Source: Bacillota bacterium
GTDB lineage: Bacteria > Armatimonadota > HRBIN16
NCBI GenBank assembly: GCA_023511455.1
Contig: JAIMBJ010000006.1
Span: 1-64,000 of the forward strand
Length of the DNA: 64,000 nucleotides
Reading direction: 5' to 3'
A program made the translations under genes and the position numbers. Within the stretch, counting starts at the first letter, position 1. Each line of letters begins with the position of its first letter. Below, piece by piece: positions 8,518 to 17,467 of this stretch. The notes under the pieces were generated by a model, which was given only the letters and a program-made list of their open reading frames with translations, searched no databases and was not told where the DNA came from.

Positions 8518-9137
8518 CAGTTCTTTACCACCTTCACCCGGCTGGGGCGCAGCACCCGCGACTGTATCATGTAACCGCGTTCCACCTCTTCCAGCACGGT
8601 TTCATCGGGATGGTCAGGGCTTTCCACGCGCTGTACCGCCTCGTGGAAATTGGGGTCAAAGGGTTTGCCTACAGCCTCGATGGGCTGCACCCCTGCCTCT
8701 CGCAGCAGGGATTGCAACTGCCTGTAGGTGAGCTGCACGCCCTCCATGAGTTTTTCGAAAGACTGGCTCTCTTCCGCCGCCTGCATAGCCCGCTCGAAGT
8801 TGTCCATGACGCGCAGCAGACTGCGCAGGAACTCCTCCAGAGCGATGCGGCGGATTTCTTCCATCTCCTGGCGTGTGCGACGGCGGAAGTTGTCGAAGTC
8901 CGCCATCGCGCGCAAAAGGCTATCTTGCTTTTCGGCGAGCTGCTGTTTGAGCAGCGCGTTTTCCTCTTCCAGTGCACGCAAGCGCGCCTCCAGACCCGCT
9001 ACGTCTGCCGCAGCTGGCTCCCCCGTCGGTTCGGATGATATCTCCTGCGGGGTAGCCTGTGCTTGATCCTGGCGCGCTTCCGGTTGCTCTTCGTGATGTC
9101 GTTGCGATTTACGTTTCATCCCATCTCTCTCCATCAT
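8517..9137 (-). CDS. grpE: Nucleotide exchange factor GrpE
   Basis: GrpE releases ADP from the chaperone DnaK. The product has a charged, disordered N-terminus (1-50), a long coiled coil (ALEEENALLKQQLAEKQDSL and on, about 52-135) and the C-terminal beta domain with FDPNFHEAVQ and GYMIQSRVLRPSRVKV. Length 206 is usual. ATG 9137 was kept as start; an in-frame ATG six codons later is also plausible. It starts 16 bp after hrcA and is coupled to glmM. dnaK and dnaJ, which often follow, are not in the window. Confidence 0.95.
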   Translation of the reverse strand: MMERDGMKRKSQRHHEEQPEARQDQAQATPQEISSEPTGEPAAADVAGLEARLRALEEENALLKQQLAEKQDSLLRAMADFDNFRRRTRQEMEEIRRIALEEFLRSLLRVMDNFERAMQAAEESQSFEKLMEGVQLTYRQLQSLLREAGVQPIEAVGKPFDPNFHEAVQRVESPDHPDETVLEEVERGYMIQSRVLRPSRVKVVKN

Positions 9138-9153
9138 ATCGATAATGCCCCTC

Positions 9154-10206
9154 TCACGAGCTCACACTGATTTGTGTCAGCACGTGCGACAGCGCATTGG
9201 CGATGTATTTTACGGCTGATGTTGCCACCTCATAGTGCATGCGGGTCGGTCCCCATACGGATACCGTGCCCGCCACGCGGTCGCCTATACGATAAGAAGA
9301 TGCCACCAAACTGCAGCAACGCATCTCCGGCAGGGGGTTCTCTTCACCGATGATAACCTGCACTTTGTTCGATGCCTCCACCCTCTGCAGCAGGCGCATC
9401 AACATCTGCGGTCGCTCTAACAGCGAAATCACCGGATACAGGCGTTCCACCTGCCGGAACTCGGGCTGCTCGAGGATGTGCTGTAGACCCTCGAGGAATA
9501 ACTCCTGCTGGCTGAGTGCCTCGATGCAGTCCTGTGCCGCCTGCTCCGTCAGCCTCCACACTGGTTCCACAGAGAGCATTTCCGGCGGAATGGCCAGAGG
9601 CTCCACATTCAGCAGTTCGCGCACAGAGCGCATGGCATAGCGCTCCTGCAACATCCTGTCCAGAAGAGCCATTTGCTGGTCGCTCAACCGCTCGGGCACG
9701 GGGATCAGCCGGTGTTCCACCTGTCCACTGCTAGCTACCACCACGAGCAGCAGCTTGTCCGCAGCAGGCTGAGACAGCAAGATATGGCGTATCGAGACCA
9801 CATCCGTCTCCGGCGCGGTTGCTACCGAAGCGTAGTGGGTTATCTGCGCAAGCAGACGACACGTGGCTTGCAGAAGTCGCTCTACCTCGCCGACCTCGGG
9901 GTTGGTTGGCGAAAACAGACTGGTCTGTTGAGGAGAGAGCAATTTGCTCAACGGCACCGGTTTCATCAGGTGTTCCACATAGTACCGGTAGCCCAAGTCG
10001 GAGGGGATACGCCCTGCAGAGACGTGCGGCTGGCGCAAATAGCCCATCTCCGCCATCTCCGCCATCTCGTTGCGCACGGTGGCAGAGCTGACGCGCAGGC
10101 GATAGCGTTCCACTACCGCCTCCGAGCCCACCGGCTCGGCGGTAGCCACGTAATCCTGCACCACTGCCTGCAAAATGAAGGCTTTGCGCTCGTCCAGCCT
10201 GTGCAT
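9154..10206 (-). CDS. hrcA: Heat-inducible transcription repressor HrcA
   Basis: HrcA represses class I heat-shock genes. The 350-residue protein has the N-terminal winged helix (DERKAFILQAVVQDYVATAE, then SSATVRNEMAEM) and the conserved QPHVSAGRIPSDLGYRYYV block (about 58-76), followed by the GAF-like domain. ATG 10206 is preceded by GGGGGAG. It leads the hrcA-grpE-glmM-coaX run from a strong sigma-70-type promoter at 10231-10260. The usual CIRCE operator (TTAGCACTC-N9-GAGTGCTAA) is not found upstream; instead an 18-bp palindrome overlaps the -10 box. Confidence 0.95.
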   Translation of the reverse strand: MHRLDERKAFILQAVVQDYVATAEPVGSEAVVERYRLRVSSATVRNEMAEMAEMGYLRQPHVSAGRIPSDLGYRYYVEHLMKPVPLSKLLSPQQTSLFSPTNPEVGEVERLLQATCRLLAQITHYASVATAPETDVVSIRHILLSQPAADKLLLVVVASSGQVEHRLIPVPERLSDQQMALLDRMLQERYAMRSVRELLNVEPLAIPPEMLSVEPVWRLTEQAAQDCIEALSQQELFLEGLQHILEQPEFRQVERLYPVISLLERPQMLMRLLQRVEASNKVQVIIGEENPLPEMRCCSLVASSYRIGDRVAGTVSVWGPTRMHYEVATSAVKYIANALSHVLTQISVSS

Positions 10207-10226
10207 CTTTATTGCTCTCCCCCTTA

Positions 10227-10244
10227 TGTGAATATAGCCTCACA
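10227..10244. promoter_or_regulatory. Palindromic candidate operator over the hrcA -10 box
   Basis: On the minus strand the sequence is TGTGA-GGCTATAT-TCACA, perfect 5-bp arms around an 8-base centre that contains the -10 hexamer. The position suits a repressor site. The arms match the CRP half-site, but the spacing is 8 rather than 6, and no CRP gene is present, so I do not assign a regulator. HrcA autoregulation through a non-CIRCE site is possible. Confidence 0.35.
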
Positions 10245-10260
10245 AAGGGCATTTTGTCAA
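10231..10260 (-). promoter_or_regulatory. Sigma-70-type promoter of hrcA
   Basis: TTGACA (10255-10260) and TATATT (10231-10236) with an 18-base spacer, read on the minus strand toward hrcA. The expected start of transcription is about 20 bases before the hrcA ATG. Confidence 0.65.
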
Positions 10261-10325
10261 GTTTTCACCCCCTGTTAACGATTGTGGCAAATGGGATACG
10301 TTTGTGCAGAGAGCGCAGAATAAAG

Positions 10326-10354
10326 CCCCCTCTCCCGATTTGCAGGAGAGGGGG
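10326..10354 (-). terminator. Rho-independent terminator-like hairpin after the PKD protein gene
   Basis: Perfect 10-bp arms CCCCCTCTCC and GGAGAGGGGG enclose a 9-base loop. On the minus strand the stem is followed by CTTTATTC, a short T-rich tail. It lies 17 bp after the stop of the 10372-11559 gene. A similar CCCCTCTC palindrome occurs at 53630-53654 inside a gene, so this may also be a copy of a dispersed palindromic repeat. Confidence 0.5.
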
Positions 10355-10371
10355 TCAGAAAGTGGGTTGGG

Positions 10372-11559
10372 TTACTCGTTCACAGTGACTTTGGTGGTCG
10401 CGACGAAGGGTTTCTTCAAACCAAATACGTCGGTGACCGTCAACGTGACGATGTATTCACCCGCCTTGCGGTAGCGCGTGGTAACTACCTTGCCGATCGC
10501 GTCTTCCTGAATGCCATCGCTGGCATCGAAATCCCACGAGTACTTCAGCGGGGTAATGCCTGCGCTGGCTCGTGCCTCCAGTCTCACCAGGTCGTTGGCG
10601 GCAACGATTTGCTCCTCGCCGGCGTCCCCGGTGATGGGGGTGGGATCGGTTGCCACACGTATCTCGCCGACGTAGAACACGCCATAAGCGTCACCAAAGA
10701 CGCGGATTTCCTTGATCTTCGCGTCCGGAGACAATCCTTTGAATGCTCCGAGCGCGATGCCGATGGGGAACCAGCCTTCCTGGTCGGTAATGGGCGGCTC
10801 GAACGGGGCAACTGCCTCGTACTGCTTACCGTCATCGGTAACGACAACCACACGCATCTGCTTCATGACCCGCGTGGTCATCGTGGGTGCAGGGTAGCCA
10901 CCCCGGTAACCACCGTAGCCGGGAATTCCCGGCATTCCGGGCACGCCGCCAGTCACACCCCCCGTACGTCGCCCCGTGCCTACGCCCGGTGCACCCGGCA
11001 CACCGCCACCCATACCGGGCGGTGCTCCCACTCCGGGACCCGTCGGTGGACCAGTCATACCGCCGAGCATTCCACCGGCTCTACCTGCCGCCCTTCCGGC
11101 GCCGGTCGCTGCACCACCGCGGCGTCCTGTAGACGGCATTCCCGGCGCACCTATGCCGGGGGCGCCCATTCCGGGCGGCAGTCCCATGCCTGCGCCTCTA
11201 CCATAGCCCGCCGTGTAAAGACTGCCGGTACCGCCCGGCAATCGCACCTGGAACAGCAGATACCCATGGGGGTCAGTGGCAAAATGACCCAGGCTGATTG
11301 GCTGCTGCAAGGCAATACGCCCGCCCTGATAGAAGCTCTGGGTGACCACCTGCAGGGAGGTACTACCGATGTAGACCGCTTCGCCCGACTCGCGGATGTC
11401 GCCACTACCCCATCCGCTCAGTATCAGCCCTGCGTCGGAGGGCCTGTCGCCCTTGAAAATGACCAGCTCCTGTTGAGCCGATGCTTTCAGGCTGGCAACC
11501 AGACAGGCTGCCGCCAGCACCGCCAGGAACCTTGTCTGCCACACTGTCCATGTTCGCAC
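10372..11559 (-). CDS. Secreted Gly/Pro/Met-rich protein with C-terminal PKD domain
   Basis: GTG 11559 follows GAGGTG. The product has a signal peptide (hydrophobic core FLAVLAAACLVASL, cleavage near KASAQ). Residues 30-118 may be a beta-sandwich. Residues about 118-228 are a low-complexity stretch rich in Gly, Pro, Met and Ala with GMGAPGIGAPGMP-type repeats. Residues 230-310 look globular, and the last 85 residues are a PKD-type Ig domain (LKYSWDFDASDG, then GEYIVTLTVTDVFG). PKD domains usually mediate extracellular protein or sugar binding. The Gly-rich part may be a flexible spacer. The function is unknown. A hairpin terminator follows. Confidence 0.8.
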   Translation of the reverse strand: MRTWTVWQTRFLAVLAAACLVASLKASAQQELVIFKGDRPSDAGLILSGWGSGDIRESGEAVYIGSTSLQVVTQSFYQGGRIALQQPISLGHFATDPHGYLLFQVRLPGGTGSLYTAGYGRGAGMGLPPGMGAPGIGAPGMPSTGRRGGAATGAGRAAGRAGGMLGGMTGPPTGPGVGAPPGMGGGVPGAPGVGTGRRTGGVTGGVPGMPGIPGYGGYRGGYPAPTMTTRVMKQMRVVVVTDDGKQYEAVAPFEPPITDQEGWFPIGIALGAFKGLSPDAKIKEIRVFGDAYGVFYVGEIRVATDPTPITGDAGEEQIVAANDLVRLEARASAGITPLKYSWDFDASDGIQEDAIGKVVTTRYRKAGEYIVTLTVTDVFGLKKPFVATTKVTVNE

Positions 11560-11589
11560 TTCGGTTCACCTCGTTTCCGTGGAGTGCCC

Positions 11590-12426
11590 TTATTCGGGTG
11601 GTAGCCCGTGCTCAGCGCGCATTTTGACGCCCGTTGCATCGGGCAACGCCTGAAATCGTTGTATCTCGCAAGCACGGCCGCTGACGGCGTCAATCTCTAT
11701 GCAGACGCCATGCACTGCCGGCCGTCCGCGTGCTGCCTCGAACTTCACCGGTAACTGGGAGCGAAACTTCTGCACCACCTGCTCGACCTGCATCCCGATC
11801 ACCGAGTCCAGCGCACCGCACATGCCCACGTCCGTAATGTAGGCGGTGCCCTGCGGCAGGATACGGGCATCGGCTGTCTGCACGTGGGTGTGCGTGCCAA
11901 TCACCGCGCTGCACCGCCCGTCCACGTACCAGCCAAAGGCTTGTGCCTCTGAGGTGGCTTCCGCGTGGAAGTCCACCAGCACCAGCAGTGTGGTGCGCTT
12001 GACCTCTTCCAGTATAGCATCTATTGCGCGGAAGGGGCAATCCACCAGGTCCATGAACACCCTGCCGCTGAGGTTCACCACTGCCAGTGCGTGCCCCCCA
12101 GCCGGGTATACTGCCCATCCACGCCCCGGTGCACCCGGCGGATAGTTGGCGGGACGCAGGATACGTGGCTCGGCATCCAGATAGGCGTACACCGCTTTTT
12201 CCTTCCACGCATGATTGCCGGTGGTCAGTACATCGATACCGTAATCCATGAGCTGCGCGGCGATTTCCGCCGTGATGCCGATGCCTCCCGCCGCATTTTC
12301 CCCGTTAGCGATGACGATATCGGGAGCGAACTCTTTTTTCAAGAAAGGCAAACACTGCTGCACCGCGTGGCGCCCTGCTCTGCCAACGATGTCTCCCAGA
12401 AACAGCACACGCACCACGTGGCTCAT
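11590..12426 (-). CDS. ymdB: YmdB-family metallophosphoesterase
   Basis: This family hydrolyses 2',3'-cyclic nucleotides and affects biofilm and motility decisions in Bacillus. The di-metal ligands are visible: [10 protein letters not shown] (Asp about 11), NGENAAGG (about 41), TGNHAW (about 70), DFHAEATSE (about 152) and [10 protein letters not shown] (about 177). The length, 278 residues, is a little above the usual 260-270. Its ATG overlaps the rny stop by 4 bp. The rny-ymdB pair is conserved in many bacteria, which supports both calls and suggests linked roles in RNA turnover. Confidence 0.93.
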   Translation of the reverse strand: MSHVVRVLFLGDIVGRAGRHAVQQCLPFLKKEFAPDIVIANGENAAGGIGITAEIAAQLMDYGIDVLTTGNHAWKEKAVYAYLDAEPRILRPANYPPGAPGRGWAVYPAGGHALAVVNLSGRVFMDLVDCPFRAIDAILEEVKRTTLLVLVDFHAEATSEAQAFGWYVDGRCSAVIGTHTHVQTADARILPQGTAYITDVGMCGALDSVIGMQVEQVVQKFRSQLPVKFEAARGRPAVHGVCIEIDAVSGRACEIQRFQALPDATGVKMRAEHGLPPE

Positions 12427-13964
12427 CGCGCGTACTCCACAGCGCGCGTCTCGCGGATGACCGTCACCTTAATCTGCCCCGGATACTCCATCTCCTGCTC
12501 GATCTTGTTCGCGATTTCGCGCGCCAGCCGCATGGCTTCGAGGTCGTCCACCTGGTCGGGTTTGACGATGAGACGCACCTCGCGCCCCGCCTGCACCGCG
12601 AACGCTTTCTCGACGCCGGGGAAAGAGTCCGCGATTTTCTCCAGACTCTGCACCCGCTTGACATAGTTTTCCAGCATCTCGCGCCGTGCGCCCGGTCGCG
12701 CGGCAGAGAGCGAGTCCGCTATCGCCACAATGAGCGCTTCGATGCTGGCGGGTTCGACGTCAAAGTGGTGCGCTCCCGCGGCGTTCGCCACCTCTTCGGG
12801 CTCGCCGTACCGGCGCAGGATTTCGATGGTCAACAGCGCGTGCGGTCCCTCCTGCTCGTGGTCTGCCACTTTCCCGATGTCGTGCAGTAGTCCCGCCCTT
12901 TTCGCCAGCGCGACGTTCACGCCCAGCTCACTGGCAAGCACACCGCACAGATGCGCGACCTCCACACTGTGCGCCAGCACGTTCTGCCCGTAGCTGGTGC
13001 GATAGCGCATCTTACCCAGCATTTTGACGAGCTCGGGTGCCAGTCCGGTTACACCCGTTTCCAGCACCGCGCGTTCGCCCGCCTCCCAGATGCGCCGCTC
13101 CACCTCGTCGCGCGCCTTTTCCACCACCTCTTCGATGCGCGCCGGGTGGATTCGCCCGTCCGCAATGAGGTTGGTCAGCGCAATGCGCGCCACCTCGCGC
13201 CGGATGGGATCAAAGCAGGAAAGCACCACCGCTTCCGGCGTGTCGTCGATAATCAGGTCGACGCCCGTAGCGATCTCGAAGGCGCGGATGTTGCGTCCTT
13301 CCCGCCCGATGATGCGCCCCTTCATCTCATCGCTGGGCAAAGGCACCACCGAAACGGTGGTTTCGGTCACCTGGTCTACGGCGCACCTCTGCATGGCGTC
13401 GATCAGTATCTCTCTGGCGCGCCGTTCCCCTTCGCGTCGGGCTTCCTCTTCGATCTCGCGAATGAGGTGGGCTGCCTCCTGACGGGCGGTCTCCTCGATG
13501 CCGCGCAGGAATATCTGCTTTGCCTCTTCCGGGGTCAAGCCGGAGATACGCTGCAGCTCCCGTTGCTGCTGTTCCACCAGAGCCTCCGCCTCGCGGCGCA
13601 GGTTCTCTATCTCTGCCTCTCTGGCAGCCAGATAGCGTTCCTTCCGCTCTACTCCCTCCAGACGCCGGTCTAGGGTCTCTTCCTTATGAGCCAGTCTTCG
13701 CTCTATCCTCTGTATCTCCGCGCGTTTTTCGCGGTTTTCGCGTTCCGCCTCTGCGCGGATGCGGTAGGCTTCTTCCTTTGCCTCCAGCACAGCTTCCTTT
13801 TTCAGTGCGTCTATCTGTTTGAGCGTCTCCTCGCGCTCCTGCTGCAGTTGAGCCAGGCGCGCCTTGACCTCGTTCTCTCTGGGTAGTATCAGCGTTCGCC
13901 ATAGGATAACTGTGGCGGCGGCTGCCACCACCAGACCCGTGATTGTGCCAATGAGTATATCCAT
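12423..13964 (-). CDS. rny: Ribonuclease Y
   Basis: RNase Y is a membrane-anchored endoribonuclease that starts mRNA decay. The 513-residue protein has one N-terminal transmembrane helix ([20 protein letters not shown]), a long charged coiled coil (about 30-190), a KH RNA-binding domain with [15 protein letters not shown] (about 212) and an HD domain with [11 protein letters not shown] (about 350). All parts are of normal length. SD GGAGGTG precedes ATG 13964. It lies 90 bp after recA, the order recA-rny-ymdB seen in several phyla. Confidence 0.96.
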   Translation of the reverse strand: MDILIGTITGLVVAAAATVILWRTLILPRENEVKARLAQLQQEREETLKQIDALKKEAVLEAKEEAYRIRAEAERENREKRAEIQRIERRLAHKEETLDRRLEGVERKERYLAAREAEIENLRREAEALVEQQQRELQRISGLTPEEAKQIFLRGIEETARQEAAHLIREIEEEARREGERRAREILIDAMQRCAVDQVTETTVSVVPLPSDEMKGRIIGREGRNIRAFEIATGVDLIIDDTPEAVVLSCFDPIRREVARIALTNLIADGRIHPARIEEVVEKARDEVERRIWEAGERAVLETGVTGLAPELVKMLGKMRYRTSYGQNVLAHSVEVAHLCGVLASELGVNVALAKRAGLLHDIGKVADHEQEGPHALLTIEILRRYGEPEEVANAAGAHHFDVEPASIEALIVAIADSLSAARPGARREMLENYVKRVQSLEKIADSFPGVEKAFAVQAGREVRLIVKPDQVDDLEAMRLAREIANKIEQEMEYPGQIKVTVIRETRAVEYAR

Positions 13965-14054
13965 AACCTTCTCTCACCTCCAGGCTCGCGGAGGAGTCCA
14001 GAGGATGAGCGAAGGGCTTCGGAAAAAGTTGCCCTCTACCGTTATACAGGTTAA

Positions 14055-15098
14055 TTACTCGACCGCTTCGGCTATTTCCTCCAAAGGAGCACCGGAGACT
14101 GTGGGTATTGCTCCACCCGAGCGGATGCGAGCCTCTATCTCGTCGGCAATCTCGGGGTGTTCCTCCAGGAAGGTGCGTGCGTTTTCGCGACCCTGCCCCA
14201 GGCGAGTGTCGCCATACGTGAACCACGTGCCCGACTTGGTGATGATACCGCTCTCCACGCCCAGGTCCAGAATACCACCCACGCGCGAGATGCCCCTGCC
14301 GAAGATGATGTCGAACTCCGCCTGCTTGAAGGGCGGCGCCACCTTGTTTTTAACCACCTTCACCCGCGTGCGCGCACCGATGACCTCTGTGCCCTGCTTG
14401 ATGGTGTCCACGCGGCGCACCTCCAGCCGCACGCTCGCCCAGAACTTGAGCGCACGTCCGCCCGGAGTGGTCTCGGGGTTGCCGTAGGCGATGCCGATTT
14501 TCTCGCGCAGCTGGTTGATGAAGATGGCGACCGTGCCCGTCTTGGAGACCGAACCGCCAATCTTGCGCAGCGCCTGGCTCATCAGACGTGCTTGCATCCC
14601 CACGTGCGCATCGCCCATCTCGCCCTCTATCTCGGCACGCGGTACGAGCGCAGCCACCGAGTCCAGCACCACCACGTCAATGGCGCCCGTGCGGATAAGA
14701 GCATCCATAATCTCCAGCGCCTCCTCGCCAGTGCCCGGCTGGGAGACGTACAGCTGGTCTATCTGTACCCCGATGGCGCGGGCGTACTCGGGGTCGAGGG
14801 CGTGCTCGGCATCCACGAAAGCGCAGATGCCCCCGCGCTTCTGCGCCTCGGCGATAATCTGCAACGCGAGGGTGGTCTTGCCGGACGACTCGGTGCCGTA
14901 GATTTCGGTAATCCGTCCGCGCGGCACACCTCCCACGCCGATGGCCATGTCCAGCGCGATGGAGCCAGTGGGGATGGCTTCCACCTGCATCTTGGCGGCG
15001 TCACCCAGCCGCATCACCGAGCCTTTGCCAAACTGCTTCTCTATCTGCGTCAGCGCCTGTTCCAGAACCTTTTGTTTCTGTGCAATCTCCACGCGCAT
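14055..15098 (-). CDS. recA: Recombinase RecA
   Basis: RecA forms the filament for homologous recombination and SOS signalling. Key parts: Walker [10 protein letters not shown] (about residues 69-77), Walker [10 protein letters not shown], the MAW-type [11 protein letters not shown] block and the C-terminal domain. Length 347 is normal. ATG 15098 follows AAAGGAGCG. A very good sigma-70-type promoter lies at 15133-15161. I see no clear LexA box beside it, but the LexA site of this lineage is unknown to me. Confidence 0.97.
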   Translation of the reverse strand: MRVEIAQKQKVLEQALTQIEKQFGKGSVMRLGDAAKMQVEAIPTGSIALDMAIGVGGVPRGRITEIYGTESSGKTTLALQIIAEAQKRGGICAFVDAEHALDPEYARAIGVQIDQLYVSQPGTGEEALEIMDALIRTGAIDVVVLDSVAALVPRAEIEGEMGDAHVGMQARLMSQALRKIGGSVSKTGTVAIFINQLREKIGIAYGNPETTPGGRALKFWASVRLEVRRVDTIKQGTEVIGARTRVKVVKNKVAPPFKQAEFDIIFGRGISRVGGILDLGVESGIITKSGTWFTYGDTRLGQGRENARTFLEEHPEIADEIEARIRSGGAIPTVSGAPLEEIAEAVE

Positions 15099-15132
15099 TC
15101 GCTCCTTTACCAGAAGATTGTATACCTAAAGG

Positions 15133-15161
15133 ATTATAGCATATGACACCAGCCCTGTAAA
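15133..15161 (-). promoter_or_regulatory. Sigma-70-type promoter of recA
   Basis: TTTACA (15156-15161) and a perfect TATAAT (15133-15138) with a 17-base spacer on the minus strand, about 35 bases before the recA ATG. The rest of the 530-bp gap up to 15629 holds nothing recognisable in 15162-15384, then a MITE remnant and the promoter of the next gene. Confidence 0.7.
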
Positions 15162-15384
15162 GGTACGGTGGCATCTCTTTTCGACAGGGCAAGAGGTTTT
15201 CCTTTATGCGGTGCAATGCGGCGGGCGCAGCTCGCATCGAGTGGTGAAGCTCGCCCTAAACGCAGGCAGGTGAGGAGCGGCTGACCAGAAGGTTTGCCAG
15301 CCAGATGGCATCGAACAGATTGTTTCGAACACCCCAGACCTTTCAGTCATGAAGGTGTTCAAAAAGTGGTGGGGGTCAGGCAAC

Positions 15385-15545
15385 TGCAATAGTCTCGCAG
15401 AGTTGGCGACACACAGCGACATCATCTGTCATTCTGAGCGAAGCGAAGAATCTCTTTTGAGGTGCTGAGATGCTTCGCTTGCGCGCAGCATGACAGGAAA
15501 GTGCCGCTTCAGTCGCTGGAACAAGCCGCGAGGCAATTTATCGAA
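15385..15545 (+). repeat. Degenerate copy of the MITE at 48951-49147
   Basis: Compared with the reverse complement of the MITE, this stretch shares a 24-base identical block (15415-15438 with 49101-49078) and the blocks CGAAGAATCTCTTTT, GCTGAGATGCTT and AGCATGACAG-N-AAAGTG in the same order and spacing. Weaker similarity extends on both sides (ATAGTCT/AGACTAT-type region, CACTGAAAAAAGCC against CGCTGGAACAAGCC). The terminal inverted repeats are no longer recognisable, so ends are approximate. It contains an internal imperfect palindrome (TGTCATTCTGAGCG ... CAGCATGACAG). Confidence 0.65.
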
Positions 15546-15561
15546 CACTCTCTTTCAATCA

Positions 15562-15590
15562 TTGACATTTCTGCAAGAATGCTGTATCAT
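15562..15590 (+). promoter_or_regulatory. Sigma-70-type promoter of the amidase gene
   Basis: TTGACA (15562-15567) and TATCAT (15585-15590) with a 17-base spacer, 39 bp before the amidase ATG. It begins directly after the degenerate MITE copy. Confidence 0.65.
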
Positions 15591-15629
15591 GTAAGCAGAC
15601 TTCTACCCCTCGTGAAAGGAGCAAAAAAG

Positions 15630-17462
15630 ATGAAACGCCTTGCTTTGCTACTCAAACGGGGGGGGGTACTGACCGCCCTCGCCCTGATGTGCCTGCTTGA
15701 CGCGCACGCTTCCGTCACCGTCTACGCCGTGTGGTATCCCAACGGGTACAACAGCCCGCCTCAAGTGGTGCAAAACGGAGCCACCATCGGTGGATGGTTC
15801 TACCTGCGTCTGCGGGTGCAACCCCAAAGCGGTTACATTATCAGTGCCAGTGTGACCCAATCCGCCCTCGCCGAGCAGACCGACGTGCATCCGGTAACGC
15901 CCACATCCCCAACCTTCCAGAGCACACAGCCCAATCCTGCCTACGGTGACCCCACCGGTAACGTGGTGGTGTTGCAAAGCCAGCAGAACCTTGCGGACAG
16001 GCACAACGGGCAGTATCGGCTGGATGTGACGGTGCAATACACCGTGTCCACAGGCAATCCTCCACCCAACGACCGGCAGACGTTCACGGAGGTGGCTTCG
16101 TTCACCTTTAACGTATTGAACCTGCTGCTGGTGGACAGTCGGCCAGAGCCTTACTTTGTGTGGAAGCCGGACGAGATGACAGGCGTGCCGTTTTCGGCGC
16201 AGTTGCAGCACGCGCAGGCGGGGACGTGCACGGTGAAGCTGGAGATATTCCGCACTGAGGACAATCAGAACCCCATCTTCGTTCGACAGTTCGATGGCGT
16301 TTCCCGTCCGGGCACCTGGTCATGGACGTGGGATGGGAAGCTGGCAGACGGAGTCATTGCGCCGCGTGGCGTCTATACTTACCGCCTGTCGGCCCTCGCC
16401 TACGTGCCCACCCTTCCCGATAGCGACAGCAATCGCTCGGACAGTTTGCGGATGACGCAAACGCGGCTTGAGGTTTCGGAGGACCGTCGGCTGTTGTTCC
16501 GCTACTATCTCAGCGAGGCAGGTAGCGATGGGTCTGTACTGGCTCTTGACCCCTCGCCTCAAGAGGTAATCATGTGGGATGTGGGCGTCGCCACCAACGC
16601 GGGGTGGAACAGCCTGGAGGTCATCCTGCCGCCTATGGAGGAATCGCCTCCGGGTTCCATCCGTTATCTGGCGTTGATTCCCGACCGCGGGCATATCAAC
16701 GGTATGGATAAGGCACACCGGATGCGCTGGGCATTGCCGTTGAACTCCAGGGTGCCTCTGGTGGGAGTAGTGGTTGATGCGGGACACTCGGGAAGAGCAA
16801 GCGGGCCGGGAGCTGTTGGGCAATACGGCGTACCGTCCAAGGTCGTTTACGAGTGCGATGTCAACTTCGTGCTCGCCAACCTGCTCGGGGCCGAGCTTGT
16901 TAGCAACCATCTTACCTATACTGATTGCTGGCAGTTCGGGAACCTGTTCGCGTATACCGTTGCCTACACCAGAAGCTCCCGTGAGGACCCCGCAGTTAAC
17001 AATACGAAAAAAGGACGACGAGAACGCGTTAAGCGGATAGCGCAAGCAGTAGAACGTGGTTTTAGCAGTTTAGTTTCCATCCACCACAACAGTAGTCCGG
17101 GAACTACACAGCGTCGCGACGTTGAGGTATATTATGCCCCGAAAAATGTTCATGGCAGTGTTTTGGCGCAGCCAGTATGCGATTGGCTCCGTGTCGCTCT
17201 GAGACCTGAGCTCCGACCAGCTGCAGATAACCCCAAGCGAGCTAACTTCTTCTTCCTGCATTGGCATTCTATCGAAGTAACAGGAAGCGGGAAGAAGCGT
17301 CGAATAGGTCATCAAGTACCCGCGGTACTCGTAGAAGCAGGATGGATGAATAATCCCGTGGACCTGCAAGAGATTGACCCGGACAATCCACAAGGAAGAG
17401 AACGACGTCTGCAGACCGTTCTCGGCATTCATCTTGGGACCGACGAGTTCTATGGGAGGTGA
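15630..17462 (+). CDS. Secreted N-acetylmuramoyl-L-alanine amidase (Amidase_3) with N-terminal Ig-like region
   Basis: The enzyme should cut the bond between MurNAc and the stem peptide in peptidoglycan. ATG 15630 follows GAAAGGAGC; an upstream in-frame ATG (15462) would place 56 non-coding-like residues, translated from the repeat, before the signal peptide. The signal peptide is residues 1-29 (cleavage near AHAS). Residues 30-360 are beta-rich and include an FlgD-like Ig segment (TWSWTWDGKLADG, about 230). The zinc ligands of the amidase domain are VVVDAGHSG (His about 387), YECDVN (Glu about 409) and SIHHNS (His about 486), with the catalytic Glu in VLVEAGWMNNP (about 568). It leads a run of secreted-protein genes to 22806; its stop overlaps the SD of the next gene. 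Confidence 0.88.
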   Translation: MKRLALLLKRGGVLTALALMCLLDAHASVTVYAVWYPNGYNSPPQVVQNGATIGGWFYLRLRVQPQSGYIISASVTQSALAEQTDVHPVTPTSPTFQSTQPNPAYGDPTGNVVVLQSQQNLADRHNGQYRLDVTVQYTVSTGNPPPNDRQTFTEVASFTFNVLNLLLVDSRPEPYFVWKPDEMTGVPFSAQLQHAQAGTCTVKLEIFRTEDNQNPIFVRQFDGVSRPGTWSWTWDGKLADGVIAPRGVYTYRLSALAYVPTLPDSDSNRSDSLRMTQTRLEVSEDRRLLFRYYLSEAGSDGSVLALDPSPQEVIMWDVGVATNAGWNSLEVILPPMEESPPGSIRYLALIPDRGHINGMDKAHRMRWALPLNSRVPLVGVVVDAGHSGRASGPGAVGQYGVPSKVVYECDVNFVLANLLGAELVSNHLTYTDCWQFGNLFAYTVAYTRSSREDPAVNNTKKGRRERVKRIAQAVERGFSSLVSIHHNSSPGTTQRRDVEVYYAPKNVHGSVLAQPVCDWLRVALRPELRPAADNPKRANFFFLHWHSIEVTGSGKKRRIGHQVPAVLVEAGWMNNPVDLQEIDPDNPQGRERRLQTVLGIHLGTDEFYGR

Positions 17463-17467
17463 AAACG

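Noticed and set aside
10227-10244. CRP/FNR site at the hrcA promoter
   Set aside because: The half-sites fit but the centre is 8 instead of 6 bases, and no such regulator is encoded nearby; kept only as a palindrome.
10207-10320. CIRCE operator upstream of hrcA
   Set aside because: No TTAGCACTC-N9-GAGTGCTAA or close variant on either strand; only the TGTGA palindrome is present.
15181-15425. 73-codon minus-strand ORF upstream of recA
   Set aside because: It crosses the decayed MITE region, has no SD and no family features.
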